This document shows, piece after piece, positions 24,849 through 33,567 of a stretch of 64,000 bases of DNA. This stretch comes from CAYOZL01 sp964408435 (lineage in GTDB: Bacteria; Bdellovibrionota_C; UBA2361; SZUA-149; CAYOZL01), in assembly GCA_964408435.1 (NCBI GenBank), contig CAYOZL010000005.1, forward strand, positions 3,110-67,109. The letters run 5' to 3'. The first letter of the stretch is position 1. Each line of letters opens with the position of its first letter. Under the pieces are notes generated by a model. It was not told the origin of the DNA. It ran no database searches and saw only the letters and a program-made list of their open reading frames with translations. The position numbers and the translations under genes were made by a program.

Positions 24849-25340
24849 ATGAAAAAAAATATTATTTTATTATTTTTCTGTAGTTGTTTGTTCTCTTGTG
24901 CTCAAGAAAATGTAAATCTCGATCCCAACAATTTCAATTCAAATGATACAATAGGTGATGTGCAGCCTACTGTTGCGATAAATACATCTTTAAGCTCTGC
25001 AGTCGCAGTAAATGTTGAGTTAGCAATAACTCAAGAAGAGCAGGAGCTTGGATTAATGTTTCGAGACGAATTAGATGCGTTTTCTGGTTTGTTGTTTTTG
25101 TTTGATTTTGAGGGAATTAGAGAATTTACAATGATAAATACTTTTATTCCTTTAGATATTATCTTTATTGATTCTGATTTTGTAATTGTTGATATAATAA
25201 GAGACACTATTCCTAACACCGTAGGGCCTTTTACTACTTCTATTCCATTTATGTATGCCTTGGAGGTTAACGCAGGATTTTCTGAAGACTTAGGTATCTT
25301 ACCAGGAGATACGGTTAGTTTTTTAGGTTTTGATATTTGA
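24849..25340 (+). CDS. DUF192 lipoprotein
   Basis: 163 residues with a lipoprotein signal peptide: MKKNIILLFFCSCLFSC, with the lipobox Cys at 17. The body is a DUF192 domain: VELAITQEEQELGLMFRDEL, then FEFTMINTFIPLDIIFID style residues (EFTMINTFIPLDIIFID) and ALEVNAGFSEDLGILPGDTV. DUF192 proteins are small, secreted or lipid-anchored and functionally uncharacterised. The strong AGGAG site is 10 bases before ATG. It lies 67 bases before an aminotransferase gene with its own SD. Confidence 0.85.
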   Translation: MKKNIILLFFCSCLFSCAQENVNLDPNNFNSNDTIGDVQPTVAINTSLSSAVAVNVELAITQEEQELGLMFRDELDAFSGLLFLFDFEGIREFTMINTFIPLDIIFIDSDFVIVDIIRDTIPNTVGPFTTSIPFMYALEVNAGFSEDLGILPGDTVSFLGFDI

Positions 25341-25407
25341 TTTTTAACCTTTCTAAGAGTAAATATCCAGTATAATTTCAATCCGTTAATATCAAGGAAG
25401 GTCGTAA

Positions 25408-26634
25408 GTGCAAGAAAGATTAAATGAATTAAAAAAAACATACGCAGAATTTTCTGAAAAAAAACTTTCTTTAAATATTACTAGAGGTAAGCCAAGCGCA
25501 GATATTTTAGACCTTTCTACTGAGATTTTAAATAATCTAAGTGCTGAAGAATTAAAATCACTAACTAATACAGATTGTAGAAACTACGGGCTTTTAGACG
25601 GCTTAGAAGAAGCAAAGAAACTTGGAGCAGAAATGCTTGGAGTAAAATCTGAAGAAATCTTTGTAGGTGGGAATGCAAGCTTAGCTTTAATGTTTGATAT
25701 TATCTCTAGAGCAATGACTCATGGAACGGGTGAAAAGCCTTGGATTCAACAAGAAAAAATAAAAGCGATTTGCTTAGTTCCTGGTTACGATCGACATTTT
25801 TCTATTTGCCAGCATTTTGGAATTGAAATGGTAAATGTTGAAATTGAATCAGAAGATATTAATGTAGAAAAAATTAAAGAGCTAGTAGAGTCTGATGATA
25901 GCTTTAAAATGATGTGGTTGATTCCTAAATATAATAACCCTACAGGACATTTATTTTCTGATAGTTCTCTAAAAGCATTAGCGAGTATTAAGCCTAAAGC
26001 TAAGGATTTTAGAATAATTTGTGATAATGCGTATTCGGTTCATGATTGGGTTGATAGTCCTAGAGAGCAGGTAAATTTCCTACAAGCTTGTAAAGATGCT
26101 GGAAATGAGGATTTAGCTTTTTTAATTGGTTCGACTTCAAAAGTTACTTTTGCAGGTGCCGGAATATCCTTTCTTGCAGCAAGTAAGAACAATTTTGATT
26201 GGTTTAAATCTCATGCTTTTTTTCAAACTATTGGTAATGATAAAGTTAATATGCTTAGGCATGTTAAGTTTTTAAAAGACTTAAATGGAATTAAAGCACA
26301 TATGAAAAAGCATGCGCAGATTCTAAAGCCAAAGTTTGATTTAGCACTTAATATTCTTGATAAGAATTTATCAGGTAAGGATATCGCTAAGTGGACTAGT
26401 CCTGAAGGTGGATATTTTATTAGTTTAAATGTTAAGCCTGGAACTGCAAAAAGAGTAGAGGAATTAGCTGGAAATGCAGGTTTGAAGCTGACTAAAGCAG
26501 GTGCGACATATCCTTATAAGAAAGATCCTCAAGATAGTAATTTAAGAATTGCTCCTAGTTTCCCACCAATTGGTGAGTTAGAACAAGCAATGGAATTACT
26601 ATGCGTATGCGTAGAGCTAGCGGCTTTAGAATAG
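25408..26634 (+). CDS. Aspartate aminotransferase, MocR-like subgroup Ic
   Basis: 408 residues from GTG, with GGAAGG 7 bases upstream. It matches the Aminotran_MocR (PF12897) type: N-terminal LNITRGKPSADILDLS, NYGLLDGLEEAKKL, LIPKYNNPTGH, CDNAYSVHDW and the PLP lysine in GSTSKVTFAGAGISF. The family includes the subgroup Ic aspartate aminotransferases, which convert aspartate and 2-oxoglutarate to oxaloacetate and glutamate. This differs from the AspC fold type in the N-terminal region. Cytosolic. Substrate specificity is inferred from family only. Confidence 0.87.
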   Translation: MQERLNELKKTYAEFSEKKLSLNITRGKPSADILDLSTEILNNLSAEELKSLTNTDCRNYGLLDGLEEAKKLGAEMLGVKSEEIFVGGNASLALMFDIISRAMTHGTGEKPWIQQEKIKAICLVPGYDRHFSICQHFGIEMVNVEIESEDINVEKIKELVESDDSFKMMWLIPKYNNPTGHLFSDSSLKALASIKPKAKDFRIICDNAYSVHDWVDSPREQVNFLQACKDAGNEDLAFLIGSTSKVTFAGAGISFLAASKNNFDWFKSHAFFQTIGNDKVNMLRHVKFLKDLNGIKAHMKKHAQILKPKFDLALNILDKNLSGKDIAKWTSPEGGYFISLNVKPGTAKRVEELAGNAGLKLTKAGATYPYKKDPQDSNLRIAPSFPPIGELEQAMELLCVCVELAALE

Positions 26635-26657
26635 CTTTTAAAAAGAAGTTCTACAGA

Positions 26658-27191
26658 TTATGCTTCAATCTTTTTAGCATCATTGGCATAAGTAGAAAGT
26701 ACATCATCTCTACTAGTCTTATCACCATCGATTAAAGGCTGTCTTTGAACGTGAATGTCTCTTTGTAATTTAATCAAAGCATCTAGTATCGCTTCAGGTC
26801 TAGGAGGGCATCCAGGTATATACATGTCTACTGGTATAATTTTATCTACTCCAGCAACAGTAGCGTAGTTATCGTAAAATCCACCAGTTGATGCGCACGC
26901 TCCAAAAGCAATAACCCATTTAGGCTCTAGCATTTGCTCATAAACTCTTTTAAGCACTGGTGCTTGTTTATGAGTAATAGTTCCAACTACCCAAAGTAAA
27001 TCAGCTTGTCTTGGAGTGAATCTTGGAAGAGCAGCTCCAAATCTATCAGTGTCGTAATGTGAGCAACTAACAGACATGAATTCCATTCCACAACATGCAG
27101 TAACAAAAGGGTATGCAAAAAGTGAGTATTTTCTACACCATCCAATGGCTTCATCTAATTTTGTTGTTACGTATGATTCTTCAGAATTCAT
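26658..27191 (-). CDS. nuoB: NADH-quinone oxidoreductase subunit B
   Basis: 177 residues, short compared with E. coli NuoB (220). It binds the terminal iron-sulfur cluster N2 of complex I; the four cysteine ligands are present: Cys33-Cys34 (TACCGME), Cys99 (FGACAST) and Cys128 (PGCPPRPE). No other nuo genes flank it: argH lies upstream on the same strand and an aminotransferase is convergent. Complex I genes are usually one operon, so this indicates a dispersed nuo set or an orphan paralog. The TSSSS-like C-terminal extension (VLSTYANDAKKIEA) is variable in the family. Confidence 0.94.
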   Translation of the reverse strand: MNSEESYVTTKLDEAIGWCRKYSLFAYPFVTACCGMEFMSVSCSHYDTDRFGAALPRFTPRQADLLWVVGTITHKQAPVLKRVYEQMLEPKWVIAFGACASTGGFYDNYATVAGVDKIIPVDMYIPGCPPRPEAILDALIKLQRDIHVQRQPLIDGDKTSRDDVLSTYANDAKKIEA

Positions 27192-27247
27192 TCTTTATCC
27201 TTAATACTATATAGTTAAGACGAAATTTAATTGAATATACAACTTTG

Positions 27248-28591
27248 TCAAAGCAATAAATTTCCTCTGACTTTCTCAAGCCTTACACCCCACTTTTTAA
27301 TATCTGAATCTATCTTTTCTAAATCTTTACTAGATTCTAGTACTTCTTTGAAAACGCTATCTTCAATTGATGAAAAGTCTTTCTCAAGTTCTTTTACATC
27401 CAAATTCGCTTTTTTAATGTTATCGCCTACTTCTCTATAAGCATCTCTAAATGGCATTCCGTTTGAGACCTTTCTATAAACTTCGTAGGTAGCAAAAAGC
27501 TCATCACACATTGCAAGCTTAATCATTTCAGAATTAATCTTAAAATTCTTGATAATATTATCAGTGATTTTTAATTGCTGCTTGATTACACTAGAAGCTC
27601 TAATTACAGGTTCTTTAGTATACTGAAAATCTCTATGATAATTAGAAGGTAGTTTCGCAATTACCCATCTCATTTCATCTTCACATGCTCTAATTTTAGC
27701 AGTGTTACCTCTTAGTAGCTCTAGAACATCAGGGTTTCTTTTTTGAGGCATGATACTAGAGCCAGTAGTCGCTTCTACCGGTAGCTCAATAAAACCAAAT
27801 TCTTTAGTTGAATAAATTTGCATATCAAAAGCAAGTTTTTCAATTATGCTAGATAAATCTGTGCAAAATCTTAAAAATTTAAGTTCAGCTTTCCCTCTGC
27901 TGTTTTGAACATTAATAGGATTTTTTTGAGTTTTGCTAAAATCTAAAAGCTTTGTAGTTAGATCTCTATCGAGATTTAAAGGCACTCCAAACCCTGAAGC
28001 AACACCAAGAGGGTTTAAGTTAATTCTCTCTATGTAGCTAAGCCCATCGTATAAAGATTCAACAATGCTTTCAGCAAAACAGTGCGTCCACATACTTACA
28101 CTGCTAGGCATTGCAGGTTGCATGTGTGTGTAACCTGGAAAAGCAGTATTTTTAAATTCTTTAGCTCTTTTTAAAAAAGAATTTGCAAGAGTTGATTGAA
28201 GTTTGAAAATTTCTATAAACTCAGCTCTTAAATAAAGTCTCATTGCTACTAGAACTTGGTCATTTCTAGATCTGCCAGTATGTATTTTTAAGCCGGCATC
28301 CCCGATTTCTTTTGTTAAGTAGCTCTCAATTGCTGTATGCCCATCTTCAAGCTCATGTGCGATTTCAAATTTATTATTAGTAATTTCAGCATTAAGCTTT
28401 TTTAGACTAGCTAGAATTTTACTTAGCTCATCTTTATTGATGATGTTGATAGTCTCTAACATTTTAGCGTGGGCGCAGGAGGCTATAATATCATGCTCGA
28501 TGATATGCATATCTAGCTCAGGGTCATTCCCCACAGAGAAATCATGGATTTCTTGGTCTAGCTTATTTCCTTTGTCCCAAAGTCTTTTCAC
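27248..28591 (-). CDS. argH: Argininosuccinate lyase
   Basis: 447 residues (E. coli 457). Family signatures include LWDKG at the N terminus, HTGRSRNDQV, PGYTHMQPAMP and the catalytic-loop signature GSSIMPQKRNPD. It cleaves argininosuccinate to arginine and fumarate, completing arginine synthesis. It lies 56 bases upstream of nuoB on the same strand and is divergent from trmD with 66 bases between. No argG is adjacent. Confidence 0.96.
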   Translation of the reverse strand: MKRLWDKGNKLDQEIHDFSVGNDPELDMHIIEHDIIASCAHAKMLETINIINKDELSKILASLKKLNAEITNNKFEIAHELEDGHTAIESYLTKEIGDAGLKIHTGRSRNDQVLVAMRLYLRAEFIEIFKLQSTLANSFLKRAKEFKNTAFPGYTHMQPAMPSSVSMWTHCFAESIVESLYDGLSYIERINLNPLGVASGFGVPLNLDRDLTTKLLDFSKTQKNPINVQNSRGKAELKFLRFCTDLSSIIEKLAFDMQIYSTKEFGFIELPVEATTGSSIMPQKRNPDVLELLRGNTAKIRACEDEMRWVIAKLPSNYHRDFQYTKEPVIRASSVIKQQLKITDNIIKNFKINSEMIKLAMCDELFATYEVYRKVSNGMPFRDAYREVGDNIKKANLDVKELEKDFSSIEDSVFKEVLESSKDLEKIDSDIKKWGVRLEKVRGNLLL

Positions 28592-28657
28592 GTTTTACAT
28601 TTACTGTTAAATTTTCCAAAAAAGCATTATTATCATATATTTACTCAAGTTCAAATC

Positions 28658-29917
28658 ATGAAATTTAACGTACTTAGCATTTTCCCAGAGTTGTTTAAGC
28701 CTTTTACAGAGCTAGGCCTAGTAGGTAGGGCTGTGAAAGAGGGCAAGATTTCGATTGAGCTTACCCAATTAAGAGATTTTGCAATCAACACTCAGGCGCA
28801 AATTGATGACACTCCTTTTGGGGGAGGGGCTGGTATGGTCTTAAGACCAGAGCCTGCGATTGATGCAATTAAGAGCAAGCAGTCTAAAGATTCAAAGGTA
28901 GTACTTTTTACTCCAAGAGGTAGGAAGTTAGATCATGATTTTGCAAAAGAACTTTCAGCTAATAAAGACTTAATACTACTTTGCACAAGATACGAAGGAG
29001 TAGATCAAAGAGTTGTTGATAACTACGTTGATTATGAAGTGAGTATGGGCGACTACGTTTTAATGGGCGGAGAGTTGCCAGCAATGACATTTATGGAATG
29101 TCTTTCAAGGTTCGTTCCAGGTGTTTTAGGTAATGCTGAATCTTTAGAGCAAGAATCTTTTACTGATGGTTTATTAGAGCATCCGCAATATACAAAGCCA
29201 AGAGAATACTTAGAGATGAAAGCTCCGGAAGTTTTATTTAGTGGGAATCACAAAAATATCGATACTTGGAAAAAAGAAAAATCTATTTCTGATACGAAAG
29301 AAAGAAGAATGGATTTATTTGAAAGTTATAGAGCAAAAACTAATACTAAGCTTACTAAAGCACCTATTTCAGTCGCCTTAGTTCACTACCCAGTTTTAAA
29401 TAAAGAAGGAAAGGTAATTGCCTCATCGATTACTAATTTAGACATGCATGATATTGCAAGGTCTTCTAGAACTTACGGAGTAGAGAATTATTTCTTAGTG
29501 CATCCAACTAAAGCAATGAGAAAATTAATGGATACTATTGCTGAGCACTGGGATAAAGGCTACGGAGCAACTTATAATCCAAATCGCAAAGAGGCTTTAT
29601 CTAATGTGAGAGTAGTTCCAGATTTTGAGGATGTTGTTCTTCAGCTACAGGAAAAATACTCTAAATTGCCTAAAATCATTGTTACATCCGCTAAGAGAAC
29701 GGAAAGTTCGATTTCATTTGCCAAAATGAAGGAAATATTGGCAAATAATAGCGAGGATCCTTACTTAATAGTGTATGGCACTGGTTGGGGACTTACAGAC
29801 GGTTTTATTAAAAGAGCAGACTACATGCTGGAGCCAGTAGGTAGCGTTGAAGATTTTAAACATTTATCTGTTAGATCTGCAGCGGCAATTATTTTGGATC
29901 GTTTGTTTGGAGTATAG
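28658..29917 (+). CDS. trmD: TrmD (tRNA m1G37 methyltransferase) fused to RNA_Me_trans domain
   Basis: 419 residues. Residues 1-228 are TrmD: MKFNVLSIFPELF, FGGGAGMVLRPEP (54-66), RYEGVDQRV (111-119), the SAM knot SMGDYVLMGGELPAM (129-143) and FTDGLLEHPQYTKP with catalytic Asp170. After a short linker (about 229-236), residues 237-419 match the SPOUT-like RNA_Me_trans domain (PF09936) that in many bacteria is a separate gene next to trmD: LVHYPVL, SITNLDMHDIARSSRTYG and YGTGWGL. TrmD methylates G37 of tRNAs reading CNN. The partner's target is unknown to me. The usual rpsP-rimM-trmD-rplS operon is not here; the gene is flanked by argH and mscL. Confidence 0.93.
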   Translation: MKFNVLSIFPELFKPFTELGLVGRAVKEGKISIELTQLRDFAINTQAQIDDTPFGGGAGMVLRPEPAIDAIKSKQSKDSKVVLFTPRGRKLDHDFAKELSANKDLILLCTRYEGVDQRVVDNYVDYEVSMGDYVLMGGELPAMTFMECLSRFVPGVLGNAESLEQESFTDGLLEHPQYTKPREYLEMKAPEVLFSGNHKNIDTWKKEKSISDTKERRMDLFESYRAKTNTKLTKAPISVALVHYPVLNKEGKVIASSITNLDMHDIARSSRTYGVENYFLVHPTKAMRKLMDTIAEHWDKGYGATYNPNRKEALSNVRVVPDFEDVVLQLQEKYSKLPKIIVTSAKRTESSISFAKMKEILANNSEDPYLIVYGTGWGLTDGFIKRADYMLEPVGSVEDFKHLSVRSAAAIILDRLFGV

Positions 29918-29972
29918 TTTTTTATATTTTAAAGCTAGTATTCTTAAATATTAATAATAAAAGGGGGAAAAC

Positions 29973-30365
29973 ATGGGTTTAGTTAGCGAATTTAAAGAAT
30001 TTATCATGCAAGGTAATGCAGTTGATCTTGCAGTAGGTGTTGTTATTGGTGCAGCGTTTGGTAAAATTGTTGCTTCATTAGTAGGCGATGTAATTATGCC
30101 AGTAGTTGGTTATTTCTCTGCTGGAGTTGATTTCTCAAGCATTGGTTATACCTTACAAGAAGCACAAGGTGATGTGCCTGCTGTAATGATTAAGTATGGT
30201 GCTTTTTTCCAGACTTTAATTGATTTTGCAATAATAGGATTTGTAATTTTCATGGTTGTTAAAGGAATTAATTCAATGAAAAAGAAAGAAGAGGATGCAC
30301 CGGCAGAACCAACTGCTGAAGAAGTTCTTCTTGGTGAAATCAGAGATGCAATTAAATCTAAGTAG
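29973..30365 (+). CDS. mscL: Large-conductance mechanosensitive channel
   Basis: 130 residues (E. coli 136). N-terminal helix plus [28 protein letters not shown] (TM1 pore, gly/ala-rich), second membrane helix at about 70-95 ([19 protein letters not shown]), and a cytoplasmic C-terminal helix ending in [12 protein letters not shown], all as in MscL. It releases solutes on hypo-osmotic shock. The strong site GGGGG is 5 bases before ATG. A terminator follows at 30387-30414. Confidence 0.97.
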   Translation: MGLVSEFKEFIMQGNAVDLAVGVVIGAAFGKIVASLVGDVIMPVVGYFSAGVDFSSIGYTLQEAQGDVPAVMIKYGAFFQTLIDFAIIGFVIFMVVKGINSMKKKEEDAPAEPTAEEVLLGEIRDAIKSK

Positions 30366-30386
30366 TTTTTAGTTTTAATTTGTTTA

Positions 30387-30414
30387 AAAGCCAGGCTTTG
30401 TCCTGGCTTTTTTT
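30387..30414 (+). terminator. Rho-independent terminator of mscL
   Basis: AAAGCCAGG - CTTTGT - CCTGGCTTTTTTT: 9-bp stem, T run, 22 bases after the mscL stop. Confidence 0.9.
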
Positions 30415-30503
30415 ATGGGTTGGGTTAAGGGGAGGAAGGTGAAGAAGATTAAGGTTAAGGGTTTTAAATTTATCGCGCGATGTTTTGGATAGTAGGAGTA
30501 AAG

Positions 30504-30588
30504 TCCGCCGTCGCCAAGGCTATGGCGGATCAGCCTTCGTAGTCTCTGTCTGGCAAAGCCAGCCGTAGCCTTGGCGAAGGCTGGCGGA
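30504..30588. repeat. GC-rich nested palindromic repeat abutting tRNA-Ser(GCT) 3' end
   Basis: It contains several interleaved inverted pairs: TCCGCC (30504) with GGCGGA (30583-30588); CGCCAAGGCTATGGC (30512-30526) with GCCGTAGCCTTGGCG (30562-30576), 14/15; CAGCCTTCG (30531-30539) with CGAAGGCTG (30575-30583); and the small hairpin CTGGC-AAA-GCCAG (30550-30562). It is much more GC-rich than the rest of the window. The right end overlaps the last bases of the tRNA. It resembles REP-like palindromes; it may also end tRNA transcription (minus strand). Confidence 0.7.
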
Positions 30589-30674
30589 GAGAGAGGGATT
30601 CGAACCCTCGGTACGGGTTTACCCCATACACCCGCTTAGCAGGCGGGCGCCTTCAGCCGCTCGGCCATCTCTCC
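30582..30674 (-). tRNA. tRNA-Ser(GCT)
   Basis: 93 bases including encoded CCA. Acceptor stem GGAGAGA/TCTCTCC, discriminator G. The D-arm GCCGAGCGGCTGAAGGC is that of serine tRNAs. Anticodon loop CTGCTAA, anticodon GCT, reads AGC/AGU. A long variable arm (TATGGGGTAAACCCGTA) is present. The T-arm contains GGTTCGAATCC. Confidence 0.96.
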
Positions 30675-30688
30675 ACGAGAAGTAAGTA

Positions 30689-30715
30689 TTTATACTCAAT
30701 GCTTTTGTTTATCAA
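30689..30715 (-). promoter_or_regulatory. Candidate promoter of tRNA-Ser(GCT)
   Basis: On the minus strand TTGATA (30715-30710) and TATAAA (30694-30689) with a 15-base spacer, placing the start a few bases before the tRNA 5' end. Spacing is shorter than the ideal 17, so this is tentative. Confidence 0.35.
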
Positions 30716-30762
30716 GAGCAATACGATTAAAAGATGTATTTAGTGTTGTTTTAGCTCGTGGC

Positions 30763-31446
30763 CTATCTAGCGCCAAAACCAGTCAGGATAACTTTAATTG
30801 TGCCAATAACAATTTTAAAGTCTAGAAATAAAGAGTAATTCTCAATGTAGAAAATATCCCATTCTAGTTTTTCTTTGTAATCTTCAGGCGTGGATACATA
30901 GCCTAAATTTATTTGAGCAAGACCAGTTAATCCTGCTTTAACATTCATACGGCTATGAATATTTGGAAGAGATTTAGATAACTTCCAAGCCATTTCAGCT
31001 CTTTCAGGTCTTGGCCCGATTAAGCTCATGTCTCCAATCACTATATTTAGTAACTGCGGTAGTTCATCAATTCTAGATTTTCTTAAAAATTTACCAATAG
31101 AAGTAACTCTAACATCATCTACATCTGCCATTTTAGCACCATCTGCTTCAGCATTAGTAGTCATTGTTCTAAATTTGTAGATTACAAAATACTTTCCACC
31201 AATTGTTAGTCTTTTTTGTCTGTAGATTATTGGTCCAGGGGATGTGAGCTTAACTAAGATAGCAACAACTGCCATTAAAGGCAGAAGGAATGTTAAAAGC
31301 AGTAATGATACTGAGATATCAAAGAATCTTTTAATAAATCTTTGATGAAATCTTTTTGGCCATTTACTCTCAAGCTCGACAACATCGGCACTCGGTATAT
31401 CAATTTCTTCCAAGATTTCTTCCTTTAGTATTTCGGCATTGTTCAT
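30763..31446 (-). CDS. Undecaprenyl-phosphate sugar transferase (WcaJ/PglC type)
   Basis: 227 residues. After a 40-residue N-terminal cytoplasmic region there is the re-entrant membrane helix (RFFDISVSLLLLTFLLPLMAVVAILVKL, written in two parts: FFDISVSLLLL and LTFLLPLMAVVAI) and the catalytic domain. Signatures are SPGPIIYRQKR, FVIYKFRTM, LRKSRIDELPQLLNI (catalytic Asp-Glu) and MSLIGPRPE. It transfers a sugar-1-phosphate to undecaprenyl phosphate to start surface polysaccharide or O-antigen units. It stands alone between a tRNA and nifS; no polysaccharide cluster is adjacent. Confidence 0.92.
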   Translation of the reverse strand: MNNAEILKEEILEEIDIPSADVVELESKWPKRFHQRFIKRFFDISVSLLLLTFLLPLMAVVAILVKLTSPGPIIYRQKRLTIGGKYFVIYKFRTMTTNAEADGAKMADVDDVRVTSIGKFLRKSRIDELPQLLNIVIGDMSLIGPRPERAEMAWKLSKSLPNIHSRMNVKAGLTGLAQINLGYVSTPEDYKEKLEWDIFYIENYSLFLDFKIVIGTIKVILTGFGAR

Positions 31447-31493
31447 AAGTATACTCCAAGCACTTATCTGGTCTTAGAGCATTTTTGCTTCAG

Positions 31494-32588
31494 TTAAATA
31501 GATTGCCTTATTAATATTACGGCTTTTTCAACTTCTTGCAAAGTATTGAAGCGTCCTAAGCCTATGCGAATACTAGATTTAATCTCTTTTTCGCTTAATC
31601 CTATGGCTGTGAGAACGTGAGAAGGCTTGTCACTGTCAGTTAAACAAGCTGAGCTAGTGGAAATGGCTAGTTTTGTACTGAGTTTTGAAATTAATTTCAC
31701 ATTGTCTGTTTGAGGAAAAACTAAGTTTAAATTCCCAGGAATCCTCTGAATTAGACTGCCATTAACTTTATGTTCAACCTGATTTTTTTTAAGAAGACTT
31801 ATAAAGCATTTGGCTAAATTCGAGATGTGCTTATTATCTTTTTTAAGGCAGTCTTTTGCTATTTCACATGCCTTGCCAAATCCAACTATTCCGGCAACAT
31901 TTAACGTTCCAGGTCTAATTTTACTTTCCTGTGAACCACCGTGAAGTAGAGGTTTTAGACCTAGTATGTTTTTATTTATATACAAAGCACCAATGCCTTT
32001 AGGTCCATATATTTTGTGGGCACTTATGCTTAGTAAATCTGCGTTTAATTTTTTAACATCTACAGGTATTTTGCCAACAGCTTGTGTGGCATCACTATGT
32101 GTCGTTATTTTTAATTTTCTAGCTTCTGTAAAAATAGGCTCTAAGTTTTGAACTGTTCCGATTTCATTATTTGCAAGCATTAAAGAGATTAGATTGCTAT
32201 TTTCAATCTTAAAGTCTTTAAGCTCACCAGTAGGTTGAACATTCACAAGTTCTACATTGGTGCTAATATTTTTTAGATAATCTAGAGGTTCTAAGATTGA
32301 GCTATGTTCAATGACAGAAGAAATAACATTTGAAGATTTATTTAATATGCCTTTTAGCGCAAGATTATTGGATTCCGTAGCGCCACTAGTAAAGTAAATT
32401 TCTTCAGGTTCTGCGTTAATCAGATTCGCTACTTGTTCTCTAGCTATGCTTACTAGTTCTTCTGCATACCAGCCAAATGCATGCGAGCTTGAGGAAGCGT
32501 TACCAAAGTTTTTTTCTAAAACTGGCAACATTGCCTTAAGAACTTCAGGGTCTAAAGGTGTAGTAGAGTTGTTATCGAAGTATATCAA
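31494..32588 (-). CDS. Cysteine desulfurase (NifS/IscS family)
   Basis: 364 residues, the short NifS-like type. YFDNNSTTPLDPEV at the N terminus, SGATESNNLALKG, HSDATQAVGKI, the PLP lysine in SISAHKIYGPKG, and the catalytic Cys in TSSACLTDS. It moves cysteine sulfur to a persulfide for Fe-S cluster assembly. It starts 4 bases after nadA, the same pairing seen with nadA-nifS in other bacteria, so it probably matures the 4Fe-4S cluster of NadA. No iscU or iscR is nearby. Confidence 0.93.
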   Translation of the reverse strand: MIYFDNNSTTPLDPEVLKAMLPVLEKNFGNASSSSHAFGWYAEELVSIAREQVANLINAEPEEIYFTSGATESNNLALKGILNKSSNVISSVIEHSSILEPLDYLKNISTNVELVNVQPTGELKDFKIENSNLISLMLANNEIGTVQNLEPIFTEARKLKITTHSDATQAVGKIPVDVKKLNADLLSISAHKIYGPKGIGALYINKNILGLKPLLHGGSQESKIRPGTLNVAGIVGFGKACEIAKDCLKKDNKHISNLAKCFISLLKKNQVEHKVNGSLIQRIPGNLNLVFPQTDNVKLISKLSTKLAISTSSACLTDSDKPSHVLTAIGLSEKEIKSSIRIGLGRFNTLQEVEKAVILIRQSI

Positions 32589-32592
32589 TTGA

Positions 32593-33534
32593 TTATTTTA
32601 TGGCGAGCATTCTTTCAAGAGGAATGACTGCTTTCTTAATTACTTCTTTATCTAGAACAACTTCAGGTTGCTCTTCTTTAAGACAGTTGTAAAGTTTTTC
32701 TAAGGTATTTAGCCTCATATAAGGACACTCTGCACAGTTACAACTTTCATCAGTATTTTTAGCGGCGATAAAAGTTTTATCAGGGTTAGCCTTTTTCATT
32801 TGATGAAGAATGCCAGACTCTGTAACTACAATAAAAGTTTTAGAGTCAGAAGTTTTTGTGTAATTAAGTAAGCTGCTAGTAGAACCAATATGATCTGCTA
32901 GTTCAAGTATGTTCTCAGGACATTCTGGATGTGCAATCACTTCTGCTTCAGGATTTCTAGCTTTTAATTGAACTAAATTTTTAGCGTCAAAAGTTTCATG
33001 AACAATACATGCCCCGTCCCATAAGACCATATCTCTGCCAGATTTTTTAATTAAATAGTTACCTAGATGTTTATCTGGTGCGAAAATAATTTTTTTATCT
33101 TTTGGAATAGACTCAATTACTTTTACTGCATTTGAAGAAGTACAAAGTATATCGCTTAGGCCTTTAACTTCAGCACTACAGTTTACATATGTTACAACTA
33201 CATGTTCAGGATGTTTTTCCTTAAAAGCTTTAAAATCTCCAGCAGGACAGTTATCAGCAAGAGAGCAACCTGCATTTAAGTCTGGAACTAATACTTTTTT
33301 ATCCGGAGAAAGTATCTTGGCAGTTTCTCCCATGAAGAGAACGCCAGCTAAGATTATTATATCAGCTTTTTCCTCTGCGCCTTTCTTTGCTAAACCTAAA
33401 CTATCAGCAACATAATCAGCTATGTCTTGTATGTCGCCTACTTGATAGTAGTGAGCATAGATCACAGCATTTTTCTCTTTCTTAAGCTCTTTAATAGCTT
33501 GTATTAGTTCTTTTTTATCTTTAAACTTATCCAT
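32593..33534 (-). CDS. nadA: Quinolinate synthase A
   Basis: 313 residues. AHYYQVGDIQDIADYVADS, ILAGVLFMGETAKIL and GCSLADNCPAG are typical. Conserved cysteines for the 4Fe-4S cluster are visible in the YVNCSAEVKG, HPECPENIL and NCAECPYM contexts. It condenses iminoaspartate with dihydroxyacetone phosphate to quinolinate for NAD. The nifS-like gene follows after 4 bases. nadA is divergent from a flippase-like gene with only 33 bases between starts, so their promoters must overlap the coding regions. nadB and nadC are not in the window. Confidence 0.96.
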   Translation of the reverse strand: MDKFKDKKELIQAIKELKKEKNAVIYAHYYQVGDIQDIADYVADSLGLAKKGAEEKADIIILAGVLFMGETAKILSPDKKVLVPDLNAGCSLADNCPAGDFKAFKEKHPEHVVVTYVNCSAEVKGLSDILCTSSNAVKVIESIPKDKKIIFAPDKHLGNYLIKKSGRDMVLWDGACIVHETFDAKNLVQLKARNPEAEVIAHPECPENILELADHIGSTSSLLNYTKTSDSKTFIVVTESGILHQMKKANPDKTFIAAKNTDESCNCAECPYMRLNTLEKLYNCLKEEQPEVVLDKEVIKKAVIPLERMLAIK

Positions 33535-33567
33535 TTATCTTTTCACTTATCTAGATTAAACATAAGT

